Assembly (NCBI GenBank): GCA_902826695.1
Contig: CADEFU010000002.1
Coordinates: 310,001 to 374,000, forward strand
Source: an uncultured Alphaproteobacteria bacterium
Lineage (GTDB): Bacteria; Pseudomonadota; Alphaproteobacteria; Micropepsales; Micropepsaceae
Direction of reading: 5' to 3'
Length of the DNA stretch: 64,000 nt
The notes under the pieces are model-generated. The model worked only from the letters and a program-made list of their open reading frames with translations, was not told where the DNA came from and did not search any database. Positions 10,675 through 18,639 of this stretch are shown here, in pieces (position 1 is the first letter of the stretch; the number at the start of each line of letters is the position of its first letter). The position numbers were made by a program, and so were the translations under genes.

Positions 10675-11145
10675 ATGAGCGTGCCTGCGCTCAAGGACGA
10701 GGTGCTCGCAGTCCTTGCGGGTGTGCCGGATCCTGAGGTGCCTTGCATCTCGGTCGTCGAGCTTGGGATCGTGCGCGAGGTGCGCGCGGATGCGGTTGTG
10801 ATTACGCCGACCTATACAGGGTGCCCCGCGACGCAGGCGATCGAGCAGGGGATCCGGGCCGCGCTCGATGGGCACGGGTTCCGGAATTTAAAGATTGAGA
10901 CCGCCTTGGCGCCGCCTTGGACGACGGATTGGATCAGCGACGAAGGGCGCGAGAAGTTGCGCGCCTATGGGATTGCGCCGCCACCGCAGGGGGCCGCGAA
11001 GAACTCGTTGCGCGAGGACGTGGCGTGTCCACGCTGCGGCTCGGCGCGCACTGAGGAGATTAGCCGGTTCGGATCCACGCCGTGCAAGGCGCTTCACAGA
11101 TGCCTCGACTGCCGCGAACCATTCGACCGATTTAAGTGTCATTGA
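10675..11145 (+). CDS. paaD: phenylacetate degradation protein PaaD (Fe-S/zinc maturation factor)
   Basis: 156 aa with an N-terminal DUF59/MIP18 domain (PDPEVPCISVVELGIVR) and a C-terminal zinc ribbon with paired CPRCG and CLDC motifs plus one further cysteine. PaaD is needed for epoxidase activity and is thought to help assemble the iron centres of PaaE or PaaA. The ATG at 10675 is preferred to an in-frame GTG at 10663 that would overlap paaC. paaE starts 3 nt after its stop. Confidence 0.94.
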   Translation: MSVPALKDEVLAVLAGVPDPEVPCISVVELGIVREVRADAVVITPTYTGCPATQAIEQGIRAALDGHGFRNLKIETALAPPWTTDWISDEGREKLRAYGIAPPPQGAAKNSLREDVACPRCGSARTEEISRFGSTPCKALHRCLDCREPFDRFKCH

Positions 11146-11148
11146 GCC

Positions 11149-12228
11149 ATGTCCATCAACGCCGGTTTCCATCGTTTGACTGTTGCCGAGGTTCGTCGCG
11201 AGACCGCCGATGCGGTTTCCATTCGCTTCGATGTCCCTCAGCATTTGCGCGAGGCCTTCCGGTTCAAGGCGGGCCAGCATCTGACGCTGAAAGCAGACAT
11301 CAATGGCGAGGATGTGCGGCGGACGTATTCGCTGTGCGTCGCTCCCTCTGATGGGGAATTTCGGATCGCGATCAAGACGATGCCGGGCGGGCGCTTTTCG
11401 ACGTGGGCCAATGCCGCGATCAAGGCGGGGCAGACGCTCGAAGTGCTGCCGCCGATGGGGCGGTTCGTGATGCCGGAGGACGTGCGCGCGCCGTTCTATG
11501 TGGCGCTGGCAGGCGGCTCGGGGATTACGCCGGTCATCTCGATCTTGAAGACGGCCTTGCAGGAGCAGCCTCACGCGCGGGCGACGCTGCTCTACGGTAA
11601 TCGGGATAGCGTATCGATCATCTTCTTGGAGGAGTTGGCGGCGCTGAAGAACCGGTTCCTCGACCGGCTTGAGGTTTATCACTTCCTTGAGAACGAAGCG
11701 GAGGAGATCGAGCTCTTCAACGGACGGCTCGACCGAGCCAAGTGCGATGAGGTGTTTTCGACGCTCGTCGAGGTGAAGTCCGCCGATGCGTTTTTTATCT
11801 GCGGGCCCGGGCCGATGATGGACGCGGCCGAGGCCGCGCTTTCCGCGCGGGGTGTTCCTCAGTCCAAGATATTCATCGAGCGGTTTACGACCAGTGCGCT
11901 GTCCGAGGAACAGATCGAGCGGACGCGCGCGCTTGAGGCGAAGGCTGCGGGCACGATGCTGACGGTCACGCTGGACGGGCGGCGGTCGAAGATCGCGTTC
12001 GATGCGGCGAAGGGGAACATCTTGGAGAGTGTGCAGGCGGCGGGCTTGCCTGCGCCTTACGCTTGCAAGGGCGGGGTGTGCACGACGTGCCGGGCGAAAG
12101 TGACCTCGGGCACGGTCGAGATGAAGAAGAACTATGGCTTGACGGACGAAGAAGTGGCAGACGGTTATGTGCTGACGTGCCAAGCCATTCCGACGAGCGG
12201 CGATGTCGTGCTGAACTACGACGCTTGA
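11149..12228 (+). CDS. paaE: phenylacetyl-CoA 1,2-epoxidase reductase PaaE
   Basis: Electron-transfer component, 359 aa: an N-terminal ferredoxin-reductase module (FAD motif RRTYSLC, nucleotide motif GGSGITPVISI, FICGPGPMMDA) and a C-terminal plant-type 2Fe-2S domain with Cys306, Cys311, Cys314 and Cys344. It passes electrons from NADPH to the PaaA diiron site. It closes the paaABCDE run and is followed after 19 bp by the badI-like gene, which has its own GGAGAGACG ribosome site. Confidence 0.96.
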   Translation: MSINAGFHRLTVAEVRRETADAVSIRFDVPQHLREAFRFKAGQHLTLKADINGEDVRRTYSLCVAPSDGEFRIAIKTMPGGRFSTWANAAIKAGQTLEVLPPMGRFVMPEDVRAPFYVALAGGSGITPVISILKTALQEQPHARATLLYGNRDSVSIIFLEELAALKNRFLDRLEVYHFLENEAEEIELFNGRLDRAKCDEVFSTLVEVKSADAFFICGPGPMMDAAEAALSARGVPQSKIFIERFTTSALSEEQIERTRALEAKAAGTMLTVTLDGRRSKIAFDAAKGNILESVQAAGLPAPYACKGGVCTTCRAKVTSGTVEMKKNYGLTDEEVADGYVLTCQAIPTSGDVVLNYDA

Positions 12229-12247
12229 AGCCGCCTGGAGAGACGAG

Positions 12248-13039
12248 ATGACCTACGAAGACATTCTCTACGACGTGCGCAACCACGTCGCCACGATCAC
12301 GATGAACCGGCCGAAGGTCTATAACGCTTTCCGGCCGAAGACGTGCGTAGAGCTGATCGACGCATTTCAAAAGGCGGGTTACGACAACGACATCGGTGCG
12401 ATCGTGCTGACCGGTGCGGGGCCAAAGGCATTTTGCACGGGTGGCGACCAATCGGACAAGGACGGGCAATACGGCGACGGTTCCACGCGCGGGCCCGTTG
12501 GGATGCCGATCGACGAGGTGCACTCGATCATTCGCGACGTGCCGAAGCCGGTGGTGGCGAAAGTGCGCGGGTTTGCGATCGGCGGCGGCAATGTGCTGGC
12601 CACGCTTTGCGATCTAACGCTGGCGTCGGAGACGGCGGTCTTTGGGCAGGTGGGACCTAAGATGGGGTCGGTCGATCCCGGCTTTGGCACCGCCTATCTC
12701 GCGCGCGTGGTCGGCGAGAAGAAGGCGCGCGAGATGTGGTACCTGTGCCGGCGCTACAGCGCACAAGAGGCGCTGGCGATGGGGTTGATCAATGCCGTGT
12801 TTCCGGACGATCAACTGGACGCGGGATGCGACGCATGGTGCGCTGAAATGGTCGAGAAGAGCCCGACGGCGATCGCGCTCGCGAAGAAGTCGTTCAACGC
12901 CGACAGCGAGAATATCCGCGGGATCGGCGGGCTCGCGTTCCAGGCGTTGAAGCTCTACTACGGCACGGCGGAATCGAAAGAGGGCGGGGCCGCTTTCCGC
13001 GAAAAGCGGCCGCCGAATTTCCGTAAGTTCGTCGAGTAG
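12248..13039 (+). CDS. badI: 2-ketocyclohexanecarboxyl-CoA hydrolase-like enzyme (BadI/MenB subfamily)
   Basis: Crotonase-family enzyme, 263 aa. It belongs to the MenB/BadI branch: FCTGGDQ (62-68), GYAIGGGN-like FAIGGGN, and GQVGPKMGSVDPGFGT (133-148), whose DPGFGT fits BadI better than the DGGWGA of MenB. BadI of Rhodopseudomonas opens the ring of 2-ketocyclohexanecarboxyl-CoA to pimelyl-CoA. It sits 19 bp after paaE on the same strand, so it is probably co-expressed with the epoxidase. Its substrate here is not certain; no other badDEFH-type genes are in view. The stop abuts the convergent DUF1428 gene. Confidence 0.75.
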   Translation: MTYEDILYDVRNHVATITMNRPKVYNAFRPKTCVELIDAFQKAGYDNDIGAIVLTGAGPKAFCTGGDQSDKDGQYGDGSTRGPVGMPIDEVHSIIRDVPKPVVAKVRGFAIGGGNVLATLCDLTLASETAVFGQVGPKMGSVDPGFGTAYLARVVGEKKAREMWYLCRRYSAQEALAMGLINAVFPDDQLDAGCDAWCAEMVEKSPTAIALAKKSFNADSENIRGIGGLAFQALKLYYGTAESKEGGAAFREKRPPNFRKFVE

Positions 13040-13393
13040 CTACGCCTCGAGTAATATCTCGAAGCCGCCAAAGATCATGCGTTTGCCGTCGAAGGGTATG
13101 CCATCGGGCGGCATTTGCATGCGCGGGTCGTTCATTATTTTTGCTTGTCCCGCGTCGCGTACGGCCTTCGAAGGCCAGACGATCCACGAGAAGACCACCG
13201 TTTCGTCGTCGGTCTTCTTGACCGCCATCGGGAACGACGTGAGCTTGCCATCCGGCACATCGTCGCCCCAGCATTCAACAACCTTGAGCGCGCCGAACTC
13301 CTTGTAGAGCGGCGCGGCCATCTCAGCCAATTTTCGATAGGCGTCGCGCTTTGAATTCGGGACGGGAATGACGAAGCCGTCAACGTAGGGCAT
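13040..13393 (-). CDS. DUF1428 family protein
   Basis: 117-aa dimeric alpha/beta-barrel-like small protein of the DUF1428 family; the N-terminus MPYVDGFVIPVP and the segment VVFSWIVWPSKAVRDAG are typical. No reaction is established for the family. It is the last gene of a leftward five-gene unit led by a TetR regulator (start 15281), 17 bp after the SRPBCC gene. The ribosome site AAGGAGAG lies just upstream of the ATG. Confidence 0.85.
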   Translation of the reverse strand: MPYVDGFVIPVPNSKRDAYRKLAEMAAPLYKEFGALKVVECWGDDVPDGKLTSFPMAVKKTDDETVVFSWIVWPSKAVRDAGQAKIMNDPRMQMPPDGIPFDGKRMIFGGFEILLEA

Positions 13394-13410
13394 GTTTCTC
13401 TCCTTGCGGG

Positions 13411-13857
13411 CTAGTTCGGGATTTCAGGTTCGACAAGTTGGGCAAGCAGCGTCAACGACTCCTGCCAGCCTAGATAGCAGGCATCCGGCGGGATGACGGC
13501 GGGGATGCCTGCTTGCTCGATGTGCACTTCGGTGCCGACGGAGACCTTCGTCAACGTGACGGTCACGGTCATTTCGCCGGGCAAGTTCGGGTCGTCGAAC
13601 TTGTCGGTGTAGCGAAGACGCTCGTTCGGATGCAGTTCCAGATAAGTGCCGCCGAACGAATGGCTGGCGCCGGTCGTGAAGTTCGTGAAGCTCATGCGGT
13701 GAGAGCCGCCGACTTTCGCGTCCATGTGATGGACCTTGGCGGTGAAGCCGTGCGGCGGCAGCCATTTCGCCATGGCGTCGGGATCGAGGAAGGCCTTGTA
13801 GATGCGCGAGGCGGGCGCGCGCAGGACGCGGTGAAGGCGGATCGTGTTCGTGGTCAT
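13411..13857 (-). CDS. SRPBCC (AHSA1-like) domain protein
   Basis: 148-aa START/Bet-v-1-like protein of the activator-of-Hsp90-ATPase-homologue group; hallmarks are APASRIYKAFLDPDAMAKWL near the N-terminus and the C-terminal helix GWQESLTLLAQLVE. Such proteins bind hydrophobic ligands; function is unknown. The ATG at 13857 is chosen for its AAAGGA ribosome site; the frame runs a little further upstream, overlapping the YCII gene. One of two SRPBCC genes in this operon. Confidence 0.85.
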   Translation of the reverse strand: MTTNTIRLHRVLRAPASRIYKAFLDPDAMAKWLPPHGFTAKVHHMDAKVGGSHRMSFTNFTTGASHSFGGTYLELHPNERLRYTDKFDDPNLPGEMTVTVTLTKVSVGTEVHIEQAGIPAVIPPDACYLGWQESLTLLAQLVEPEIPN

Positions 13858-13877
13858 CGTGTCGGTCCTTTCGATCG

Positions 13878-14234
13878 TCACTGTCCGGGGATCGGCAGGC
13901 ACTCCATGATCTCGACCGAGTCGCCCGGGAAGATCGTGAAGTGCGGATGGTTTTCGAAGAGCTTGGCGGCCGCTTCATGCGTCTCGGCTTTGACGATCGT
14001 GTAGCCCGCCATGTTGTTTTTGATGTCGGACACGCCGTTCCACGATGTGCGCTTGGTTTTGCCGAGCGGGCCGCCTCCGTCCACGATGACGCTCGCGTGG
14101 GCGGTGGCCCAATCCATCCAGGCTTTCATGCCTTGGGCCTCACGGGCCTTGCGCTTGGCGTCGTCGAGTTTGTCCCAGCCCGATCTTTCGCGGGCTTCTG
14201 CGGTACCGATGAACACGGCCATGAACTTCTTCAT
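13878..14234 (-). CDS. YCII-related domain protein
   Basis: 118-aa ferredoxin-like-fold protein of the YCII/DGPF type, starting MKKFMAVFIGTAEARE and containing the GYTIVKAETHEAA segment common in the family. Function unknown; related domains occur beside extracytoplasmic sigma factors or small stress proteins. The ATG at 14234 follows an AAAGAGAG site. It lies 13 bp after the second SRPBCC gene in the TetR-led operon. Confidence 0.82.
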   Translation of the reverse strand: MKKFMAVFIGTAEARERSGWDKLDDAKRKAREAQGMKAWMDWATAHASVIVDGGGPLGKTKRTSWNGVSDIKNNMAGYTIVKAETHEAAAKLFENHPHFTIFPGDSVEIMECLPIPGQ

Positions 14235-14247
14235 CGTTGCTCTCTTT

Positions 14248-14670
14248 CTAGTGCGGTTTCTTGGATGCGACGTGGCGGGCAAAATTGTTCAGGATCGCCT
14301 GCCAGCCGTCGCGTTGCTGGTCGACCGAGTGCGTTTGTTCACTGTCGAAGGTCACGCGCACGGTTACTCCGGCTTTCGCGGGTAGAAACTCGACTCTCGC
14401 GGTGCGGTCGCCGAATGCGTATTCGAGCAGCTTGCGATCCTCGATTTTCGTGTATGTGCCGGCAAAGTCGAAGCCGAAGGATCCGTCCTTTGCTTCCATG
14501 CGGGAGCTAAAGTTGCCGCCAACGCGCAGGTCGACGGTTGCGGCCGTGGTGTGCCAGTCGTCCGAGGCGGCATTCCACTGTTTGATGTCTTCGGGCGTAA
14601 CGTAGGCGTGCCAGACTTTTTCGATCGGCGCGGCGACGGTGGTTTCGACGGTGATGCGTTGTGCGGTCAT
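14248..14670 (-). CDS. SRPBCC (AHSA1-like) domain protein
   Basis: 140 aa; the N-terminus with APIEKVWHAYVTPEDIKQW and the C-terminal GWQAILNNFARHV helix mark the AHSA1/SRPBCC superfamily. Its ATG overlaps the stop of the upstream TetR gene by 4 nt (ATGA), showing a single transcript with coupled translation. It is only moderately similar to the SRPBCC gene at 13411, so the two are divergent paralogues. Ligand unknown. Confidence 0.85.
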   Translation of the reverse strand: MTAQRITVETTVAAPIEKVWHAYVTPEDIKQWNAASDDWHTTAATVDLRVGGNFSSRMEAKDGSFGFDFAGTYTKIEDRKLLEYAFGDRTARVEFLPAKAGVTVRVTFDSEQTHSVDQQRDGWQAILNNFARHVASKKPH

Positions 14671-15281
14671 TTCGATTTGTCCTTCGTGGATCGGTTGAAC
14701 AGGAGCTCGACGTAGCGGCGCAGGTGGTTTGCGCTTTCGACGGCGACGGCGGCGTCGCCGGTTGCCTTGGCTAAGACGAACGCGCCCTGCAGCACCGCTT
14801 GGGTGTGCAGCGCGAGGCTTAATGCCGTCCAGTCGCCCTTCACCTTGTGGTGGCGCATGGCCTGTGAAATGTCGGCCACGAGTGTCTCAGCGTGGCCGAA
14901 TATGCTCGCTTTGCACGCGGCGCGGATGTCGTCGTTCGTGGCGAATGCTTCCTGCACGGTGGTGCCCGCGAAGCACGTGAACTCGGCGGGCGTGCCGCGC
15001 AGGAGCTCTCTGCGGAAGTCGATATAGGCGAGCACGCGGTCGAGCGGGTCGGCCGGCGCGTGGTACGGCGCCCCGGCGAACAGCGCGCCGGTCGTCTCAG
15101 ACCAGTGGTTCGCGGCGGCGATAGCGAGCGCGTTTTTGCTTTCGAAGTGGTGGAAGAAGGCGCCCTTCGTGACGCCTGCCTTCTTGCACAGTTCGTCCAC
15201 TGAGGTGGCGGCATAGCCCTGCTTGCGCACCACCTCGATTGCGGCGTTCAGGAGTTTGATGCGGGCGTCCAACTTAAGCAT
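14667..15281 (-). CDS. TetR family transcriptional regulator
   Basis: 204 aa with an N-terminal TetR helix-turn-helix (VDELCKKAGVTKGAFFHHFESKNAL, recognition part GAFFHHF) and a variable ligand-binding C-terminal domain. The ATG at 15281 is preferred over a weaker upstream start because an 18-bp palindrome sits 10 bp ahead of it, in the promoter. It heads an operon with two SRPBCC genes, a YCII gene and a DUF1428 gene, which it probably represses together with itself. Confidence 0.9.
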   Translation of the reverse strand: MLKLDARIKLLNAAIEVVRKQGYAATSVDELCKKAGVTKGAFFHHFESKNALAIAAANHWSETTGALFAGAPYHAPADPLDRVLAYIDFRRELLRGTPAEFTCFAGTTVQEAFATNDDIRAACKASIFGHAETLVADISQAMRHHKVKGDWTALSLALHTQAVLQGAFVLAKATGDAAVAVESANHLRRYVELLFNRSTKDKSK

Positions 15282-15290
15282 AGCGCTTAC

Positions 15291-15308
15291 ATACCGACTG
15301 GTTGGTAT
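15291..15308. promoter_or_regulatory. 18-bp inverted repeat, probable operator of the adjacent TetR gene
   Basis: ATACCGACTGGTTGGTAT is a nearly perfect palindrome (ATACCRACYRGTYGGTAT pattern) 10 bp upstream of the TetR start codon. Its size and symmetry are those of TetR-family operators, and its place suits autoregulation of the five-gene operon. Confidence 0.72.
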
Positions 15309-15359
15309 GGCGTCAAGCAAGTCTGATTTGCTCGGTTTTTTCCGAAATGGGGACGTGGG

Positions 15360-15923
15360 CTACGGGGTGCTGAGCGCGTTGAAGTAGGCGTCCAGGAAGG
15401 CCGTATCGGCGACCGCGCCGGTCGCGTGAAGCCAGTAGTCGGCGATCAGAGCGGGTGAGAGGGCGTCGATTGCGCAGAGCGACTTACGCAGCGCGGACAG
15501 ATGCACGGCGTTTTCGGTGCGGGCTTCGTACCAAACGTACTCGACGAGGTCGTCTACCACTTCCAGTTTGATGAAGCAGGTTTCGTCGAAGCCGAAGCAG
15601 TAGGCATCCGTTTCACGCAAAGCGTACGGGTCGTCTGGTGCGTGCGGTAGGCCTGAGAAGAAGTTGCGAACCCGCTGCATCAGCGGTTCAATTACGTCTG
15701 TCGTTGCAGACAATCTTAGGCCCGCATCTGCGAAAGTGGTTTTCGGGTGCTTGATTACATGGATACCCGTCCAACCGCTGCCGCTCGGATCGCGATTTTG
15801 GTTAGACGCGTCGACGGATGCCATCATTTCGGCTTCAACTTCGGTGCGCGCAGCTGTCGCATAGAGGTTGCGCATCCCCAATTCGTCTTCGTGGATCGCG
15901 ATCTGGGTCACGTGCGCCGCCAT
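15360..15923 (-). CDS. hypothetical protein (187 aa)
   Basis: Not recognised. The protein is soluble, acidic and without signal peptide or membrane segments; it contains DAYCFGFDETCFIKLEVVDD and a C-terminal helical part ending LDAYFNALSTP. The ATG at 15923 is chosen because GGAAGG lies 5 nt upstream, inside the end of the HAD gene, and the gene then follows that stop by one base; an in-frame ATG at 15947 is less likely. It is the third gene of a leftward unit with an enoyl-CoA hydratase and a HAD hydrolase. Confidence 0.7.
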   Translation of the reverse strand: MAAHVTQIAIHEDELGMRNLYATAARTEVEAEMMASVDASNQNRDPSGSGWTGIHVIKHPKTTFADAGLRLSATTDVIEPLMQRVRNFFSGLPHAPDDPYALRETDAYCFGFDETCFIKLEVVDDLVEYVWYEARTENAVHLSALRKSLCAIDALSPALIADYWLHATGAVADTAFLDAYFNALSTP

Positions 15924-15924
15924 C

Positions 15925-16638
15925 TCATCCTTCCTTGCGGTGAGCATCCGCCATGGCGCCGAGTGTGGGGAACTCGAAGTCGAGCTTGGGCATGTGGGCG
16001 ACCGCTTGGGTGGCCCCGGAGCCTTTGCCCGTGTCGCCGCGGCGGTTGATCCAGCAGCGGGCGACGCCGGCGCGTTCGGCCGGGACGTGGTCGTGGTAGA
16101 GGCTTTGTGCGGTGTGCAGGAGATCGGCTTTGGCGAGACCGAGCTTCCCGATTGTATCCAAGAGATAGGCGAAGTTTCTCGGGTCGGGCTTGTAGGAACC
16201 GATGTCTTCGGCGGTGCAGATGGCGTCGAATTCGACGCGCAGAAGCTTGTTCGTGGCGGTGAAGTTTTGCCGGTCGACGTTCGAGAGGATGATCAGTTTG
16301 TAGTGGCGCTTCAGGTAGCTGAGCGCTTCGACGGTGTCCGGAAACGGCGGCCATTGACCCACGGAGAGGCCGAACGCGTTGTCCATCGCGTCGGTCGATT
16401 TCAGGCTCCAACGTTCGGCCAATTTCGCATGCACGCGCGCGAGGATGTCGCGATAGGGCAGCGTCGGGGTTTCGTGTTCCTGCTCGGGTTCGACGAGGCC
16501 GAAGACGCTAAGTGCGGTTTCGCGGTCGATGCGCGAGCGCTCGACCAGCGGTTGGAGCGAGTTCCAGAGGCCCGTTTCCCAATCGATAAGGGTGCCGTAG
16601 CAATCGAAGGAGAGGGCTTTGAAGTCGGTGAGCTTCAT
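15925..16638 (-). CDS. haloacid dehalogenase type II-like HAD hydrolase
   Basis: 237-aa HAD-superfamily hydrolase. Motif I is LSFDCYGTLIDWE with nucleophile Asp12; motif II is in ILSNVDRQNF; the motif III lysine is in GSYKPDPRNF; motif IV acidic residues appear less clear in the C-terminal part (LYHDHVPAERAG). This arrangement is that of (S)-2-haloacid dehalogenases, though many relatives are phosphatases. The ATG at 16638 is 5 nt after the stop of the enoyl-CoA hydratase gene. Confidence 0.82.
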   Translation of the reverse strand: MKLTDFKALSFDCYGTLIDWETGLWNSLQPLVERSRIDRETALSVFGLVEPEQEHETPTLPYRDILARVHAKLAERWSLKSTDAMDNAFGLSVGQWPPFPDTVEALSYLKRHYKLIILSNVDRQNFTATNKLLRVEFDAICTAEDIGSYKPDPRNFAYLLDTIGKLGLAKADLLHTAQSLYHDHVPAERAGVARCWINRRGDTGKGSGATQAVAHMPKLDFEFPTLGAMADAHRKEG

Positions 16639-16643
16639 AGACG

Positions 16644-17435
16644 TCAGTTGCCCGTGAACGTCGGTTTGCGCTTTTCGAAGAAGGCGCCGACGGCTTCGCG
16701 GAAGTCGGCGCTGTGGGCGGCGAGCAGCCATTGGTCGGTGTCGGCGTGCATCACCGCTTGATCGAGGGCGCCCGCGATGCGGTTGATCGAGCGCTTGATC
16801 ATTTGCACCGCAATCGGCGGGAGGGCGGCGTATTCCTCGGCCATCGCGCGGGCGGCGGTGTCGAGGTTTTCGCGCGGGACCACTTCGTCGAGGAAGCCCC
16901 AGCCGAGCAGCGTCGGCGCGTCGAAGAACTTGCCGGACATGATCATGCGCTTCGCGCGCGCCGGGCCGATCAGATGGACGCAGACGGGGACGGCGTTCCA
17001 CATCAAGTTGATGCCGATTTTCACTTCGCCGTAGCCGATGCGGGCGTCGCTTGCGCCGATGCGGAAGTCGCAGGCGGTTGCGATGCAGGCGCCGCCGCCG
17101 GTCGCGATGCCTTGGACGGCGCAGATTGTGGGCTGATGGATTTCCTGTAGCGCGCGCATCATGAGGCCGCCGAGTTCGAGGCCGCGACGGCGCATCACGA
17201 TGGACTGCGTGTCGCCTTGGAAGCGGTTCTGCGTGAGGTCGGCGCCGATGGAGAAGTCGCGGCCCTCGGCGCGCACGATGATCGCGCGGGTTTGTTCGTC
17301 CTTGGCGAAGGACTTCGCGATTTGCTCGATGTCTTCCATCATCTCGTTCGTGATGGCGTTGCGCTTGTCGGGGCGGTTGAGGGTGACGGTTGCGATGTGA
17401 CCGTCGCGGGCGACGTCGATGAGGCCGGTGGGCAT
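16644..17435 (-). CDS. enoyl-CoA hydratase/isomerase family protein
   Basis: Crotonase-fold protein, 263 aa. It shows VTLNRPDKRNAI, the oxyanion-hole segments RDFSIGADL and IATGGGACIATACDF, and the C-terminal EKRKPTFTGN typical of acyl-CoA hydratases and isomerases. The substrate is unknown; position alongside a HAD hydrolase gives no clear pathway. AAAGGAA lies upstream of the ATG. It starts a leftward three-gene unit divergent from the amidohydrolase. Confidence 0.88.
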   Translation of the reverse strand: MPTGLIDVARDGHIATVTLNRPDKRNAITNEMMEDIEQIAKSFAKDEQTRAIIVRAEGRDFSIGADLTQNRFQGDTQSIVMRRRGLELGGLMMRALQEIHQPTICAVQGIATGGGACIATACDFRIGASDARIGYGEVKIGINLMWNAVPVCVHLIGPARAKRMIMSGKFFDAPTLLGWGFLDEVVPRENLDTAARAMAEEYAALPPIAVQMIKRSINRIAGALDQAVMHADTDQWLLAAHSADFREAVGAFFEKRKPTFTGN

Positions 17436-17532
17436 GGGTGGTTTCCTTTGCAGTGCACAGCTTCCGACGAGCGGCGTTGACAGGTCAAGCGGCGGGGCTC
17501 AGGCTCGCTTCGATAGACCTTGGAGACATCCC

Positions 17533-18639
17533 TTGATCAAGAAGCCGATCTCCGCCGACTCGCACATCACCGAGCCGCCGAATTGTTATAGCGACTACAT
17601 CGATCCGAAGTTCCGGGAGCGGGCGCCGAAGATGAAGCGGCTTGCCAGCGTCGGCGATGCGTTCGTGATCGACGGCATGGGGCAGCCGGTGCCGATGGGC
17701 TTGGTCGCCGCCGCCGGCAAGGAGCCTTCGAAGATCACGACGGACGGTGTCGCGTTCGAGGAGCTTTGGAAGAGCGGGTGGGACGCGCGCTATCGCGTGG
17801 CTGATCAGGAAAAGGATGGCGTCGCGGCGGAACTCATCTATCCGACGGTCGGCATGCTTCTCTGCAATCACCCCGACTTCGACTACAAGAAAGCATGTTT
17901 CGAGGCGTATAACCGCTGGCTTCAGGAATATTGCGCGGTGGCGCCGGATAGGCTTTTCGGTATGGCGCAGGTTTCGATGCGCACGCCCGCCGACGGCGTC
18001 GCCGAGTTGAAGGCTGCGCATGCGATGGGGTTCAAGGGCATCATGATGCCGGGCGATCCCGCCGTCGAAGACTACGACAGTCCCGTGTACGATCCGGTGT
18101 GGGCGACGGCGGTCGAGCTTGGGTTGCCGTTGTCGTTTCATATCCTGACCTCGAAGTCGACGGATCTCGCGGCGAAGCCACGCGGCCCGCGCATCAACGG
18201 GTTTCTCTCGATCATTCGCGGGTGCCAGGACATCATGGGCACGCTGATCTTCGGCGGCGTGTTCGACCGGCATCCGCAGTTGAAGATCGTGTGCGTCGAA
18301 GCCGATGCCGGTTGGGTGCCGCACTACATGTACCGCATGGATCATGCGTATAAGCGGCATCGCTATTGGATGAAGGCGCCGCCGTTGAAGCGGCTGCCGA
18401 GCGAGTACTTCGCCGAGCACATCTACGTCACGTTCCAAGACGATTGGGTGGCGTTCAAGACGAAGGATCTGTGCAACGTGCGCCGCTTGATGTGGGCGAA
18501 CGACTTTCCGCATTCCGATTCGACGTGGCCGTGGTCGCAGCAGATGCTGGCCGAACACGCGTCGGGCCTGAGCGAGCAGGAGCGGAACTGGATCTGCCAC
18601 GACAATGTGGCGGAGCTTTATGGGCTCAGCGTGAACTGA
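17533..18639 (+). CDS. amidohydrolase family protein (ACMSD/amidohydrolase 2 type)
   Basis: 368-aa TIM-barrel metal-dependent hydrolase or decarboxylase of the amidohydrolase-2 group. The N-terminal metal motif is ISADSHITEP (D9, H11), a mid-barrel histidine lies in LPLSFHIL, and the C-terminal aspartate in MWANDFPHSDSTWP. The start is a TTG at 17533 with GGAG 7 nt upstream; no ATG gives the conserved N-terminus. Family members open or decarboxylate aromatic-derived acids, so a catabolic role is plausible. Its stop overlaps the next ATG (TGATG). Confidence 0.87.
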   Translation: MIKKPISADSHITEPPNCYSDYIDPKFRERAPKMKRLASVGDAFVIDGMGQPVPMGLVAAAGKEPSKITTDGVAFEELWKSGWDARYRVADQEKDGVAAELIYPTVGMLLCNHPDFDYKKACFEAYNRWLQEYCAVAPDRLFGMAQVSMRTPADGVAELKAAHAMGFKGIMMPGDPAVEDYDSPVYDPVWATAVELGLPLSFHILTSKSTDLAAKPRGPRINGFLSIIRGCQDIMGTLIFGGVFDRHPQLKIVCVEADAGWVPHYMYRMDHAYKRHRYWMKAPPLKRLPSEYFAEHIYVTFQDDWVAFKTKDLCNVRRLMWANDFPHSDSTWPWSQQMLAEHASGLSEQERNWICHDNVAELYGLSVN

